Origin: Bacteroidales bacterium UBA1182
GTDB lineage: Bacteria > Bacteroidota > Bacteroidia > Bacteroidales > Bacteroidaceae
Length of the DNA: 24,911 bases
NCBI GenBank assembly: GCA_002310015.1
Contig: DBYQ01000020.1
Location: 263-25,173, forward strand
Direction of reading: 5' to 3'
The position numbers were made by a program, and so were the translations under genes. The notes beneath the pieces were generated by a model. It was not told where the DNA came from and did no database searches. It was given only the letters and a program-made list of their open reading frames with translations. Positions 7,116-15,421 of the stretch are shown here, one piece after another; the first letter of the stretch is position 1, and every line of letters begins with the position of its first letter.

Positions 7116-7175
7116 GCACAATTAGTTCATGATTTTTACGGCCTGACTGGAGAAATTATTTTCCCTAACTGGAAA

Positions 7176-7261
7176 GTGTCAAATTTTTGGACACTTTTGG
7201 ATGAAATAATGCATTTTTGAATTTTTTCCTTGGAGATTGAGGTGTAGTGATGATATTTTTG
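7176..7261 (+). promoter_or_regulatory. Cassette C: operator plus promoter of permease 1
   Basis: GTGTCAAATTTTTGGACAC (7176-7194), 34 bases, -33 CTTG (7229-7232), 21 bases, then TATTTTTG (7254-7261). The layout is identical to cassettes A, B and D. It lies between the divergent regulator operon and permease 1. The spacer is T-rich, but its hairpin is degenerate, in keeping with there being no upstream co-directional gene to terminate. The leader to the ATG at 7287 is about 20 bases. Confidence 0.8.
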
Positions 7262-7286
7262 GACATAATAAAACAAAGTCCTTAAC

Positions 7287-9779
7287 ATGTTCCGTCATTA
7301 TCTCAAGATTGCCCTAAGGAATCTCAAATGCAAATGGGGATTCAACTTGACTTCAATGCTTGCCCTGATTATGGGTACCATCCTGTTTGGAATGTTTTTT
7401 TATGCCACAGACCATGATCGTTTTTTCAAGACTTCAGAATCTTTTGAGAGTCGCTGTTATAATGCATATATTGCCAAAACCGGATTTTTTGATGATGGAG
7501 AAATAGCCAGAACCGATTCAACCATAGCATATGGCTCATTCTGGTTTGAGAATCCTGAATTGTTTGAGGACCCTGATATTGAGTTAGTGGTCGGTACATA
7601 TGGTGAAAACTATCGGCTGATCGGATCCAGAATGGCCAGACTCTATCTCACAGATGCACGTAACCGTGTATCGGAGATATCAGAGAGAGCCATGAACGTA
7701 TCACCGGCATTCTTCAGATTCAAAGGGATGAGTCTGCTGTATGGAGACAGGGTGCCGCAATACCCTAATGAGGTTGTAGTTACAGAATCATTCATGCGGA
7801 AGCATTCTCTTGGTAATGATTTGTCAGGCATTTCCCTGGCGATGGTTCCTACTGACAATCAGGATATGTCACTGTTATATTCCAGCAGCCTGATAGGAAC
7901 CGAGCCTCTGTATATAGTCAACGTCATTAAGGATGACAAATGGAGCCGGAATGTTGAGGCTGACATCTTTTTCAACTGCCAAAGATATGATAAAATATCT
8001 GTTGTCCTGAGAGAGGGTGCCGATGTTGACAAGGTTAACGCAAGACTGGCATTGAATAAGATTGAAAAGACTGAATTACAGTTCTATAACGGTGTTCCGT
8101 ACTCCAGACATATTCAGTCCCTTTACCTGAAAAATTATTCTGAGTCCCGGATGCCAAAAATCTGGCAACATCTGCTTTCAATCATATTGCTGCTTACCGG
8201 AGCCGTATGTTTCCTTTCCAGTTTAACCAATTCCTTTTTCAACCAGAAACAGAACAACAGGATACGTCTTAGTCTTGGCGCCGGAAAGGGTGGCTTGTTC
8301 TGGGGGCAGATGATGCAGGTCATTGTCATGATAGCTCCGGTTATGGCAATATCGGCCATATTAACCATATATGTTGCAGGTTTTGTCAATCATACAGGAT
8401 TGTATCCACACTATCTTTATAGTGCACAGGTTGACAGGGTGTACTTTCATCTGCAGGATGTCATCATACTGGAGGTTCAGGTCTTACTGCTTGTAACATT
8501 ACTGAGCGCATTGATACTGGCTGCCATCGTACTGTTCTATAAACCGGCCACATCACTTAATCCCGGACTTACACGCAGGGAAAGACACGTACTCAGAAAT
8601 ATCCTTATAGGATTGGAGGTATCAGTAGCGGTCTGTGCCTGCTTTTGTACTCTGGGTTATTTATCCGGACGACAAAGACTGTATAATCCTTTATCACGCG
8701 GTGAACTCAAAAGGACATACATGGTTGACTTGTCAAGTCCCAAATTTGACCAAAACAGGGAGGTGTTAGCCAATAGGATACGTAATCTCCCGATGATTGA
8801 AGATGCTGTAATGACCGGTTACCCGCAGATTATAAAATATGAAGAGTGGAGCATGATGGTAGTCAGTCTCAATACAATTGGTGCTGAAGGAAATAATATG
8901 CAATATGCAATCATCTCTGATTCAAACTATTTCAGATTCTTCAAGATACCGGTGGAATATCATGATGCCGTTCCCGGTGAGAACAAGGTCTATCTCTCTG
9001 AAACAATGTATGACTACATTTTGTCAACCGGAAATCAGCCTGAACCTTTTTATCAACTGTTTGAAAATAAACTGGAGGAGAAGGCCATGCAAGGTCTTCT
9101 GCCCGAATCAGAAAATATAGAGGATTTATATCCCGTTTTTGACAAGTTTACGGTTGCCGGAGTATTCAAAAACAGATTCGGTGATCTGAGTGACCCCAAT
9201 GATAATAACAGATACATACTTTTGTCTGATGAAGATCACCCCTATACCCATCTGTACTTGAGATTCAAACCCGGTTCAGACATTACAGAGGCCATACATG
9301 AAATAGAAGCCATCTGTGCCGAATACGTTGACATATACTCTCCTGAAATGATCATTCAGATAGGCAACAGATGGCTTGACGCCTCAGGAAACATCCGCAT
9401 ATATATGATTCTTGTATTTATGGCCGCTGCGGCAGGCCTGTTTATGGTTGTGCTGAGCATTACATCGGCCATATCGACCGATACCGGGCGCCGGCGCAAG
9501 GAGGTCGCTTTACGGAAAGTTCACGGAGCAAAAGCCGTTGATATTGCAAGGCTTTTTATCCGTCCGTACATAATCATTCTGATAATAGCCTTTGCGGCAG
9601 GCTGGCTAACATCTACGTTGATAAGAGATTCTGTAGGCTCTTTCATGTGGATAAGGATACGTCTCTGGCACAGTGCAATGGTATTGTTCTTCATGGCGTT
9701 AGTAATGACCCTCTCTACATTCTGGAAAGTACGCCGTATCATGCGCACCAATCCTGCCGATGTAGTCAAAAGCGAGTGA
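7287..9779 (+). CDS. FtsX/MacB-type ABC transporter permease 1
   Basis: The 830-residue inner membrane protein has eight predicted membrane helices in the duplicated MacB layout: TM1 about 20-40, a large periplasmic domain, TM2-4 about 292-312, 336-365 and 396-420, TM5 about 437-458, a second large periplasmic domain, and TM6-8 about 704-728, 762-780 and 798-815. The FtsX signature RRRKEVALRKVHGAK follows TM6 and the tail is NPADVVKSE. It carries no ATPase domain and must borrow one; the MacB-type ATPase at 1802-2479 is the obvious partner. The gene looks somewhat more AT-rich by eye than its neighbours. The next gene is a diverged tandem paralogue. Likely role: type VII exporter subunit driving substrate from the periplasm through the adaptor/TolC duct. 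Confidence 0.9.
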   Translation: MFRHYLKIALRNLKCKWGFNLTSMLALIMGTILFGMFFYATDHDRFFKTSESFESRCYNAYIAKTGFFDDGEIARTDSTIAYGSFWFENPELFEDPDIELVVGTYGENYRLIGSRMARLYLTDARNRVSEISERAMNVSPAFFRFKGMSLLYGDRVPQYPNEVVVTESFMRKHSLGNDLSGISLAMVPTDNQDMSLLYSSSLIGTEPLYIVNVIKDDKWSRNVEADIFFNCQRYDKISVVLREGADVDKVNARLALNKIEKTELQFYNGVPYSRHIQSLYLKNYSESRMPKIWQHLLSIILLLTGAVCFLSSLTNSFFNQKQNNRIRLSLGAGKGGLFWGQMMQVIVMIAPVMAISAILTIYVAGFVNHTGLYPHYLYSAQVDRVYFHLQDVIILEVQVLLLVTLLSALILAAIVLFYKPATSLNPGLTRRERHVLRNILIGLEVSVAVCACFCTLGYLSGRQRLYNPLSRGELKRTYMVDLSSPKFDQNREVLANRIRNLPMIEDAVMTGYPQIIKYEEWSMMVVSLNTIGAEGNNMQYAIISDSNYFRFFKIPVEYHDAVPGENKVYLSETMYDYILSTGNQPEPFYQLFENKLEEKAMQGLLPESENIEDLYPVFDKFTVAGVFKNRFGDLSDPNDNNRYILLSDEDHPYTHLYLRFKPGSDITEAIHEIEAICAEYVDIYSPEMIIQIGNRWLDASGNIRIYMILVFMAAAAGLFMVVLSITSAISTDTGRRRKEVALRKVHGAKAVDIARLFIRPYIIILIIAFAAGWLTSTLIRDSVGSFMWIRIRLWHSAMVLFFMALVMTLSTFWKVRRIMRTNPADVVKSE

Positions 9780-9781
9780 CA

Positions 9782-9867
9782 TTGTCCAAAAATTTGACAC
9801 TTTAAGGCGAAAATGTACGTTTTCGCCTTTTTTCTTTGGATTGTGGTGGAGCGAGGGGGTAATTTTG
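9782..9867 (+). promoter_or_regulatory. Cassette D: operator plus promoter of permease 2
   Basis: TTGTCCAAAAATTTGACAC (9782-9800), 34 bases, -33 TTTG (9835-9838), 21 bases, then TAATTTTG (9860-9867). The operator begins two bases after the stop codon of permease 1. Here the 34-base spacer is occupied by a strong intrinsic terminator (9804-9834), so the operator and the promoter it is presumed to control are separated by a terminator for the preceding gene. Confidence 0.8.
9804..9834 (+). terminator. Intrinsic terminator of permease 1, inside cassette D
   Basis: AAGGCGAAAA (9804-9813) pairs perfectly with TTTTCGCCTT (9820-9829) around a six-base loop, followed by a T-tract to 9833. It should end transcription from permease 1 shortly before the promoter of permease 2. 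Confidence 0.8.
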
Positions 9868-9915
9868 GAGCGTAAAACAAAAACAGACAATAAACAATCT
9901 CTAAAAGTCCTGACA

Positions 9916-12360
9916 ATGATACTTCATTATCTCAAAATGGCCTTCCGCAGTCTGGGCAAGTACCGGATGCAGAATATCATCTCAATAGTAAGCCTTGCTG
10001 TTGCGCTGTTCTGTTTCAGCCTCAACATGTATATAAGCCGATTCATGATCCAAATAGACAACTGGCTTGATGACCGGGTTGTCTTCATGACAGACGTAAA
10101 TGGCGGCAGTTCTGTGAACTTTGACCTGGCAAAGGAGATTACCGCCCAAAGGCCGGAGATAGAGGCTCTGGTGCGTTTCAATCCATATGTCCGTTCTTCA
10201 TGGAAAAAGGCCGACGATAAATCAAGCATAGCGAATACAGATTATTTTATCCATACTGATACTACTTTGCTTGATGTACTCGGGCTTAAGCTGATAGCAG
10301 GTAACTGGAAATCCGTGTGCAACACAAATGCCAAGCATTGTCTGGCGCTGTCTGAGTCTTTTGCCAGGAAACAATACGGATCGGCCGATGCCGCAGTGGG
10401 CCAGGAGATTCTTATTGAAGAACTTGGAGTTGTTACCGTACAGGCTGTAGTTCAAGACCTGCCGTTTGCAAATTCCATAATGAATTTTGAATATGCGGCA
10501 GGCTGGATGTTCAGTAAGGATGAAGAGTTCCTGAGCGGACGACGTCTTGGTTATGTTTGGGTGAAATTAAAGGAAGGCATTGATTCTGAAACCTTCTGTA
10601 ATACCCCTTATTCCGTATGGCTTGATGATGAGAGAGCAATATCAAGTGACAGTTATTGGAATCTTAAGGACAAGGATATCAATATCGGTAGCGGAATCAA
10701 ATTCACCACAAGGTCACCAGGAAAGACAGGAAAGAGTGACATGGGCTTTTGGAAATTCTATTTATCCTTATTGTTGGTTTCTCTGCCCGGCATACTGATA
10801 CTGATAGTGGCCCTGTTCAACTATTTCCATCTGCTTGTAAACAGTATCCTGTCCAACAGGAGAGAATATGCGCTAAGACGCGTACACGGAGCAAATACGG
10901 CTGATATGTGGCGGATGGTAAGTACACAGATAGTCGTTGTAACCATCCTGACAGGTTTCCTGAGCCTTTTTATAGCCCGATATGTAACTCCAATGATAAG
11001 GGTTGCCGATTCACAAGGCCCCGGAGTGACGCAGTTCTTTATGGATACCAATGTCATCATTAAACATACATTGGAATACATAGTATTATTGGTTGCCGCA
11101 GGGTTGCTGATAGCATGGATTGCTGTAACCCGTGTAAGACGCGCAGATATGAGCGGTACTTTGAAACGCAGTTATAGCGGACGCAACTTCATGCTGGGTG
11201 TTCAACTTACTGTGGCTCAGTTGATGATAACCCTGCTTGTAGCATTGCTGCTTAAGATGAGGTCAAATCTGACAGATCCCTATTCATGGCTAAGCAAGGA
11301 GGATAAGACCTGCATAATAACGGACAGGATATATAATGACAACAGGAGTATGATGGATCCGGAGATATCATATCTAAAATCACTGCCGTATATCACCCAC
11401 GCCGTATGTATGTACAATGAGCATCTCGAAGGCAGTACATTGAATACAGAGTTCAACACTTTAGGCTATTCCAATGAAACGGATTGTTACAGGACGTTCA
11501 TTGACGCTGAAAAAATGGATATGCTTGGAGTCCGTATCAGGGAAGGCCGTATGCCTGTAAGGTCAACAGAGATAATGGTTGATGATCAGTTTACTGAAAG
11601 ATTCGGATTGGATATTGGCGACACTTTGAAGGTCAGGGATTTCATGAGGAACTACCCTGATGCCGATTATTTTTTTACGGGTGATGAAACTGCCTGGGTG
11701 CCTCTGGTTATAGTAGGCCATATTGACAATCTGCTTGATAAATCCATATTGACGACCGGGTATTATTCGAGCATCCAACACCCGTCAATATACTGTAACT
11801 GGAAAGTCCTGAGCGGATTCGTGGTTGTACGATGCCTCCCCGGTTATCAGAAAGAGGCAAAGGAGGCTATTGCCAGATATCACAATCCCGATTTTAACGA
11901 AGGTGATTATCACATGGCGATGTCACTCTATGATTACATGGACCAGAACAACTCCATATGGCACAGTATAGGATTCATAGCATGGACTGTAGCCATCATA
12001 GCCTTCATAATCACTCTGCTTGGCATATATTCGGCAATATCGATTGATACCACCCGTCGCCGCAGGGAGATGGCTGTCCGCAAGATAAACGGTGCCAAGA
12101 CCAGCCAGATAACCATGCAGTTTGCAAACCTCTATGTAAAACTGTTCATTGTCTCAACCGTGGTATCCATACCGCTCAGCGCCTTTATAATCAAACATGT
12201 AATACTGAACGGCCAACTGTATGATAAAGGTGCCGGGTATGCCATCATGTTCTACCTGTTCATCCTGGCAGTAATGATACTCTTTGTAACCATTACCATC
12301 GGCTTCAAGATCCATCGCATTGCTCGCGAGAATCCCGCCGATGTAATCAAGAGCGAGTGA
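9916..12360 (+). CDS. FtsX/MacB-type ABC transporter permease 2
   Basis: The 814-residue product starts MILHYLKMAFRSLGKYRMQN, parallel to the start of permease 1. Its eight helices fall at about 22-41, 281-304, 334-357, 388-407, 425-448, 684-708, 743-763 and 775-797, with two large periplasmic domains. The FtsX motif RRRREMAVRKINGAK follows TM6 and the tail NPADVIKSE matches that of permease 1. The longer in-frame start at 9841 is rejected because it lies upstream of the -7 element (9860-9867). There is no ATPase domain. It may pair with permease 1 as a heterodimer or form a second complex with the same ATPase. The last 14 bases overlap the end of the convergent Rid-like gene. Confidence 0.9.
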   Translation: MILHYLKMAFRSLGKYRMQNIISIVSLAVALFCFSLNMYISRFMIQIDNWLDDRVVFMTDVNGGSSVNFDLAKEITAQRPEIEALVRFNPYVRSSWKKADDKSSIANTDYFIHTDTTLLDVLGLKLIAGNWKSVCNTNAKHCLALSESFARKQYGSADAAVGQEILIEELGVVTVQAVVQDLPFANSIMNFEYAAGWMFSKDEEFLSGRRLGYVWVKLKEGIDSETFCNTPYSVWLDDERAISSDSYWNLKDKDINIGSGIKFTTRSPGKTGKSDMGFWKFYLSLLLVSLPGILILIVALFNYFHLLVNSILSNRREYALRRVHGANTADMWRMVSTQIVVVTILTGFLSLFIARYVTPMIRVADSQGPGVTQFFMDTNVIIKHTLEYIVLLVAAGLLIAWIAVTRVRRADMSGTLKRSYSGRNFMLGVQLTVAQLMITLLVALLLKMRSNLTDPYSWLSKEDKTCIITDRIYNDNRSMMDPEISYLKSLPYITHAVCMYNEHLEGSTLNTEFNTLGYSNETDCYRTFIDAEKMDMLGVRIREGRMPVRSTEIMVDDQFTERFGLDIGDTLKVRDFMRNYPDADYFFTGDETAWVPLVIVGHIDNLLDKSILTTGYYSSIQHPSIYCNWKVLSGFVVVRCLPGYQKEAKEAIARYHNPDFNEGDYHMAMSLYDYMDQNNSIWHSIGFIAWTVAIIAFIITLLGIYSAISIDTTRRRREMAVRKINGAKTSQITMQFANLYVKLFIVSTVVSIPLSAFIIKHVILNGQLYDKGAGYAIMFYLFILAVMILFVTITIGFKIHRIARENPADVIKSE

Positions 12361-13456
12361 TTGCAATGCACTCCATCTCCACCAGCCATCCCGGTCGGCA
12401 GACGGGAGCCTGCACTATTATGCGGGGGCAGTCAGGGAGACGTTTGTCAAAAATATTCTTGACAACAGCATAATCAGCCACATCACGCAGATAGATTATC
12501 ATGGAGCCCACATCGCCAAAACCGCATCCGGCCTCAGCAAGCAGCACCTCCACGTTCTCTATCATGCGCTCAGTCTGGCGTACTATGTCACCCTCATGGA
12601 GTATACGGCCCTTGTTATCGATACTGGCCGTACCTGAAATATATACATGCTTGCGGTCAGGATATTCCACAGCAGTACCGCGCTCAAATCTTACGCCATA
12701 CTCCGATGTACGGTTAAGATGGCTGGCACCATACAGGTATCTTGCCTTAACGCCCGGCCCTGAGACCGCTACGGCATCAAGCATCACCTTTTTGTCATGG
12801 CTTTCAGTACGTCCTTCTATGCCGGTGCTGGCTATGAAATGCGTGTCAGATGTAAGTCCATGACGGTCAAAAACCGCATTCCGGCCATCAACCACACCCT
12901 TGTAATTCACGTCTATGTTCTGGACAAAGAGCCAGGTACGCATGCAGTCAGATTCAAGAGTCAGTCCGTTGGCCGCGAGACCGGCGCTAAGTTCATCAAG
13001 CAGTGCGACAGTCTGGTTATATGAACCATCCTTATCTGACAGACCACCTGCAAACCAATACTCGTCAATGCCTCTCCCTATAACCTGCCACATCTTATCG
13101 CCTATGCGTCTGAGTTTTGCAGCCTGCCTGCACCATACCATAGCGGCAATCTTGGTTCCGTTTAACGGAGCCTGCCCTATGATTGAAACCGGGCAATCCG
13201 CATCAAGGCGTTTACGCAGCATCGCCTCCTGATTGGCGGGATCACTTAAAAAGAAACGCATAAATACCGGAGCACCCTCAGTTTCAACCACTTTCCTAAG
13301 ATTTTCAAGAAGCACATCAATCTGAGAGCTTATCGGCATAAAAGTATCAGTCAATGACAGCACGGAAAATGATTCAGTCTGGCACTTGCTGCCATCTGTG
13401 AACCATTTGGCGGTCTGGATAAGAATTTCCTTTCCGGAATATGATGAGTATTGCAT
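12347..13456 (-). CDS. Rid/YjgF-fold protein resembling FkbO/Hyg5-type chorismatases
   Basis: The 369-residue protein ends in a YjgF/Rid-like domain with VYISGTASIDNKGRILHEGD followed by the VRQTERMIENVEVLL helix and PGWLVEMECIAI at the C-terminus. The N-terminal 200 residues form a second, divergent half. Length and the SGTASI...H.GD...Q..N pattern resemble the chorismatase (FkbO/Hyg5/XanB2) group, which cleave chorismate to hydroxybenzoates or dihydroxycyclohexadiene carboxylates. I did not verify their catalytic residues, so the reaction is unproven and a general enamine/imine deaminase role is possible. It is a single gene, convergent with permease 2, and transcribed away from recJ. A DAHP synthase gene lies 4 kb away on the other strand. 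Confidence 0.7.
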   Translation of the reverse strand: MQYSSYSGKEILIQTAKWFTDGSKCQTESFSVLSLTDTFMPISSQIDVLLENLRKVVETEGAPVFMRFFLSDPANQEAMLRKRLDADCPVSIIGQAPLNGTKIAAMVWCRQAAKLRRIGDKMWQVIGRGIDEYWFAGGLSDKDGSYNQTVALLDELSAGLAANGLTLESDCMRTWLFVQNIDVNYKGVVDGRNAVFDRHGLTSDTHFIASTGIEGRTESHDKKVMLDAVAVSGPGVKARYLYGASHLNRTSEYGVRFERGTAVEYPDRKHVYISGTASIDNKGRILHEGDIVRQTERMIENVEVLLAEAGCGFGDVGSMIIYLRDVADYAVVKNIFDKRLPDCPRIIVQAPVCRPGWLVEMECIAITRS

Positions 13457-13477
13457 CAGGTTTCTGAAAATGTTGCG

Positions 13478-13485
13478 CGAATATA
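13478..13485 (-). promoter_or_regulatory. Possible -7 element of the Rid/chorismatase-like gene
   Basis: TATATTCG on the minus strand (13485-13478), followed by CGC, is one base off TAnnTTTG and lies 21 bases before the ATG at 13456. No clear -33 element is visible. Confidence 0.35.
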
Positions 13486-13535
13486 GTGTTTTTTATCATT
13501 ATTTAAAAATACTCACTAATAACTATCAGTTTCAC

Positions 13536-13566
13536 TTGACAAAAAAAAACGCTTTTCATACATTTG
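13536..13566 (+). promoter_or_regulatory. Promoter of the recJ-recQ operon
   Basis: TTGAC at 13536-13540 and TACATTTG at 13559-13566 are separated by 20 bases counting from the TTG and match the Bacteroidota consensus well. The leader to the recJ ATG is about 100 bases and contains a small open frame (13622-13735). Confidence 0.7.
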
Positions 13567-13621
13567 CAATTTGGAACAAACCGGTCTTTCCTGCGACACC
13601 CCGCAATTTAGGGAGCAAGAG

Positions 13622-13735
13622 ATGAAAAGACCACATAAAATACTCAATATGAATAAAATAAAAAATAACATAAATAATGAACTTCAGATGGAACTATGTG
13701 CCCCCCACCCCAGAGATGACAGAGGCAGCCAATGA
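13622..13735 (+). other. Possible 37-codon leader open frame overlapping the recJ start
   Basis: An ATG at 13622 is preceded by GGGAGCAAGAG, an unusually good Shine-Dalgarno-like sequence for this window, and opens 37 codons (MKRPHKILNMNKIKNNINN...) ending in TGA at 13733-13735. It runs through the recJ start codon (13677) in another frame. It could couple or dampen recJ translation, or be fortuitous. Confidence 0.3.
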
Positions 13736-15410
13736 GTTATCAAAGGCTGTCGGGATAAGTCCCATACTCTGCAGGCTTCTGATTGAGAGAGGCATAACGA
13801 ACAAGACCGAAGTACAGAAATTTTTCAACCCGCAACTGAACGAACTGCTTGACCCTTGGCTCATGGATGACATGGACAAGGCGGTAGCACGTATCAACAG
13901 CGCCATAGAGCGTGGCGAGCGCATTCTGGTTTACGGTGATTATGACGTTGACGGCACCACAGCCGTAGCGTTGGTTTATAACTTCCTTAAAAGGGATTAT
14001 GACAACCTTGACTACTACATTCCTGACCGCTACAACGAGGGTTACGGAGTGTCAGAGCAGGGCGTGGATTACGCCTATGAGACAGGCGTAAAGCTGGTTA
14101 TTGTGCTTGACTGCGGCATCAAGGCCATTCAGGAGATAGCATACGCCAAGGAGAAAGGCATTGACTTCATTGTATGTGACCACCATGTACCTGATGATGA
14201 ACTTCCCCCTGCAGTAGCCATCCTCAACGCCAAGCGCTTTGACTCCACATATCCTTTCAAACACCTCTCAGGTTGCGGTGTAGGATTCAAGCTGATGCAG
14301 GCATACGCACTTGACAACGGCATACCGTTCAGCGAACTGCTGCCCAGTCTGGACCTGGTGGCAGTGAGCACCGCATCGGACATAGTGCCCATCATGGGTG
14401 AGAACCGTGTGCTTACGCACTATGGCCTGGAGCAGCTCAACAGCAACCCCAGCACTGGTTTGAAAGCAATCATTCAGGTTTGCAAACTGTCAGACAAGAA
14501 CCTGACCATAAACGATATCGTATTCAAGATTGGGCCACGTCTGAATGCCGCCGGACGTATGAGCAGTGGTAAGAAAGCCGTTGACCTGATGGTAGAGAAA
14601 GACTTTAACCGCGCCCTTGAACTGGCTGAGAACATAGACAAGGAGAATGATGACCGCAAGAAGGATGACAAAGAGATGACTGAGGAGGCCAATGAGATTG
14701 TCACCAACCTTGAGGACGGCGAGAACCGCCATGCCATAGTTCTCTACAATGAGAACTGGAAACGCGGAGTGATAGGCATTGTGGCATCACGTCTTACCGA
14801 GGTGTTCTACAAGCCAGCCGTGGTGCTTACCAAGACCGGAAATCTGGCCACAGGTTCTGCACGTTCAGTATCGGGATTTGATGTTTACAAGGCTATTGAA
14901 AGCTGTAAGGATCTGCTTGAGAATTTTGGCGGACACACGTATGCCGCCGGCCTCTCGCTCAAGGTAGAGAATGTAGAGGAGTTCAAGCGTCGTTTTGAGG
15001 AGTACGTATCAAATCATATTGAGCCCGACCAGATTGAGGCATCGATAGATATTGACGCTGACCTGGACTTCAAGGATATAACACCCAAGTTCTTCCGTGA
15101 CCTCAAGAAATTCCAGCCGTTCGGCCCGGACAACAGCAAGCCTGTGTTCCGCACACACAACGTCTATGACTACGGCACCAGCAAGGTGGTGGGACGCGGT
15201 CATGAGCACATCAAGCTGGAACTGATAGACAGCAAGAGCGGTCATCCGCTGAACGGAATTGCGTTCGGGCAGAGTTCATATGTAAGCTATATCAAGACCA
15301 AGAAGTCTTTTGATATATGCTACACCATTGAGGAGAACAACTTCAAGCAGGGTGACATTCTGCTCCAGATTGAGAGCATCAAGCCAAATTCACCTGAACA
15401 AAAAGCCTGA
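13677..15410 (+). CDS. recJ: Single-stranded-DNA-specific exonuclease RecJ
   Basis: The 577-residue protein carries the DHH phosphoesterase motifs GDYDVDG (87-93), DCG (145-147), DHH (168-170) and the STASDIVP segment (231-238), then the DHHA1 motif GGHTYAAG (418-425) and a C-terminal OB-like domain (about 445-570, with KFQPFGPDNSKPVF). It degrades single-stranded DNA 5'-to-3' in recombination, mismatch and base excision repair. An in-frame stop at 13671-13673 fixes the start at 13677 or later, and the MNFRW opening matches the family. No Shine-Dalgarno is visible. RecQ follows after 11 bases; the pair would unwind and resect DNA ends together. Confidence 0.96.
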   Translation: MNFRWNYVPPTPEMTEAANELSKAVGISPILCRLLIERGITNKTEVQKFFNPQLNELLDPWLMDDMDKAVARINSAIERGERILVYGDYDVDGTTAVALVYNFLKRDYDNLDYYIPDRYNEGYGVSEQGVDYAYETGVKLVIVLDCGIKAIQEIAYAKEKGIDFIVCDHHVPDDELPPAVAILNAKRFDSTYPFKHLSGCGVGFKLMQAYALDNGIPFSELLPSLDLVAVSTASDIVPIMGENRVLTHYGLEQLNSNPSTGLKAIIQVCKLSDKNLTINDIVFKIGPRLNAAGRMSSGKKAVDLMVEKDFNRALELAENIDKENDDRKKDDKEMTEEANEIVTNLEDGENRHAIVLYNENWKRGVIGIVASRLTEVFYKPAVVLTKTGNLATGSARSVSGFDVYKAIESCKDLLENFGGHTYAAGLSLKVENVEEFKRRFEEYVSNHIEPDQIEASIDIDADLDFKDITPKFFRDLKKFQPFGPDNSKPVFRTHNVYDYGTSKVVGRGHEHIKLELIDSKSGHPLNGIAFGQSSYVSYIKTKKSFDICYTIEENNFKQGDILLQIESIKPNSPEQKA

Positions 15411-15421
15411 CAGGCCCATCT

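Noticed and set aside
13567..13676. Riboswitch or structured regulatory leader before recJ
   Set aside because: Apart from a small GC-containing patch, the roughly 100-base leader is AT-rich with no stable hairpin or T-tract that I can see.
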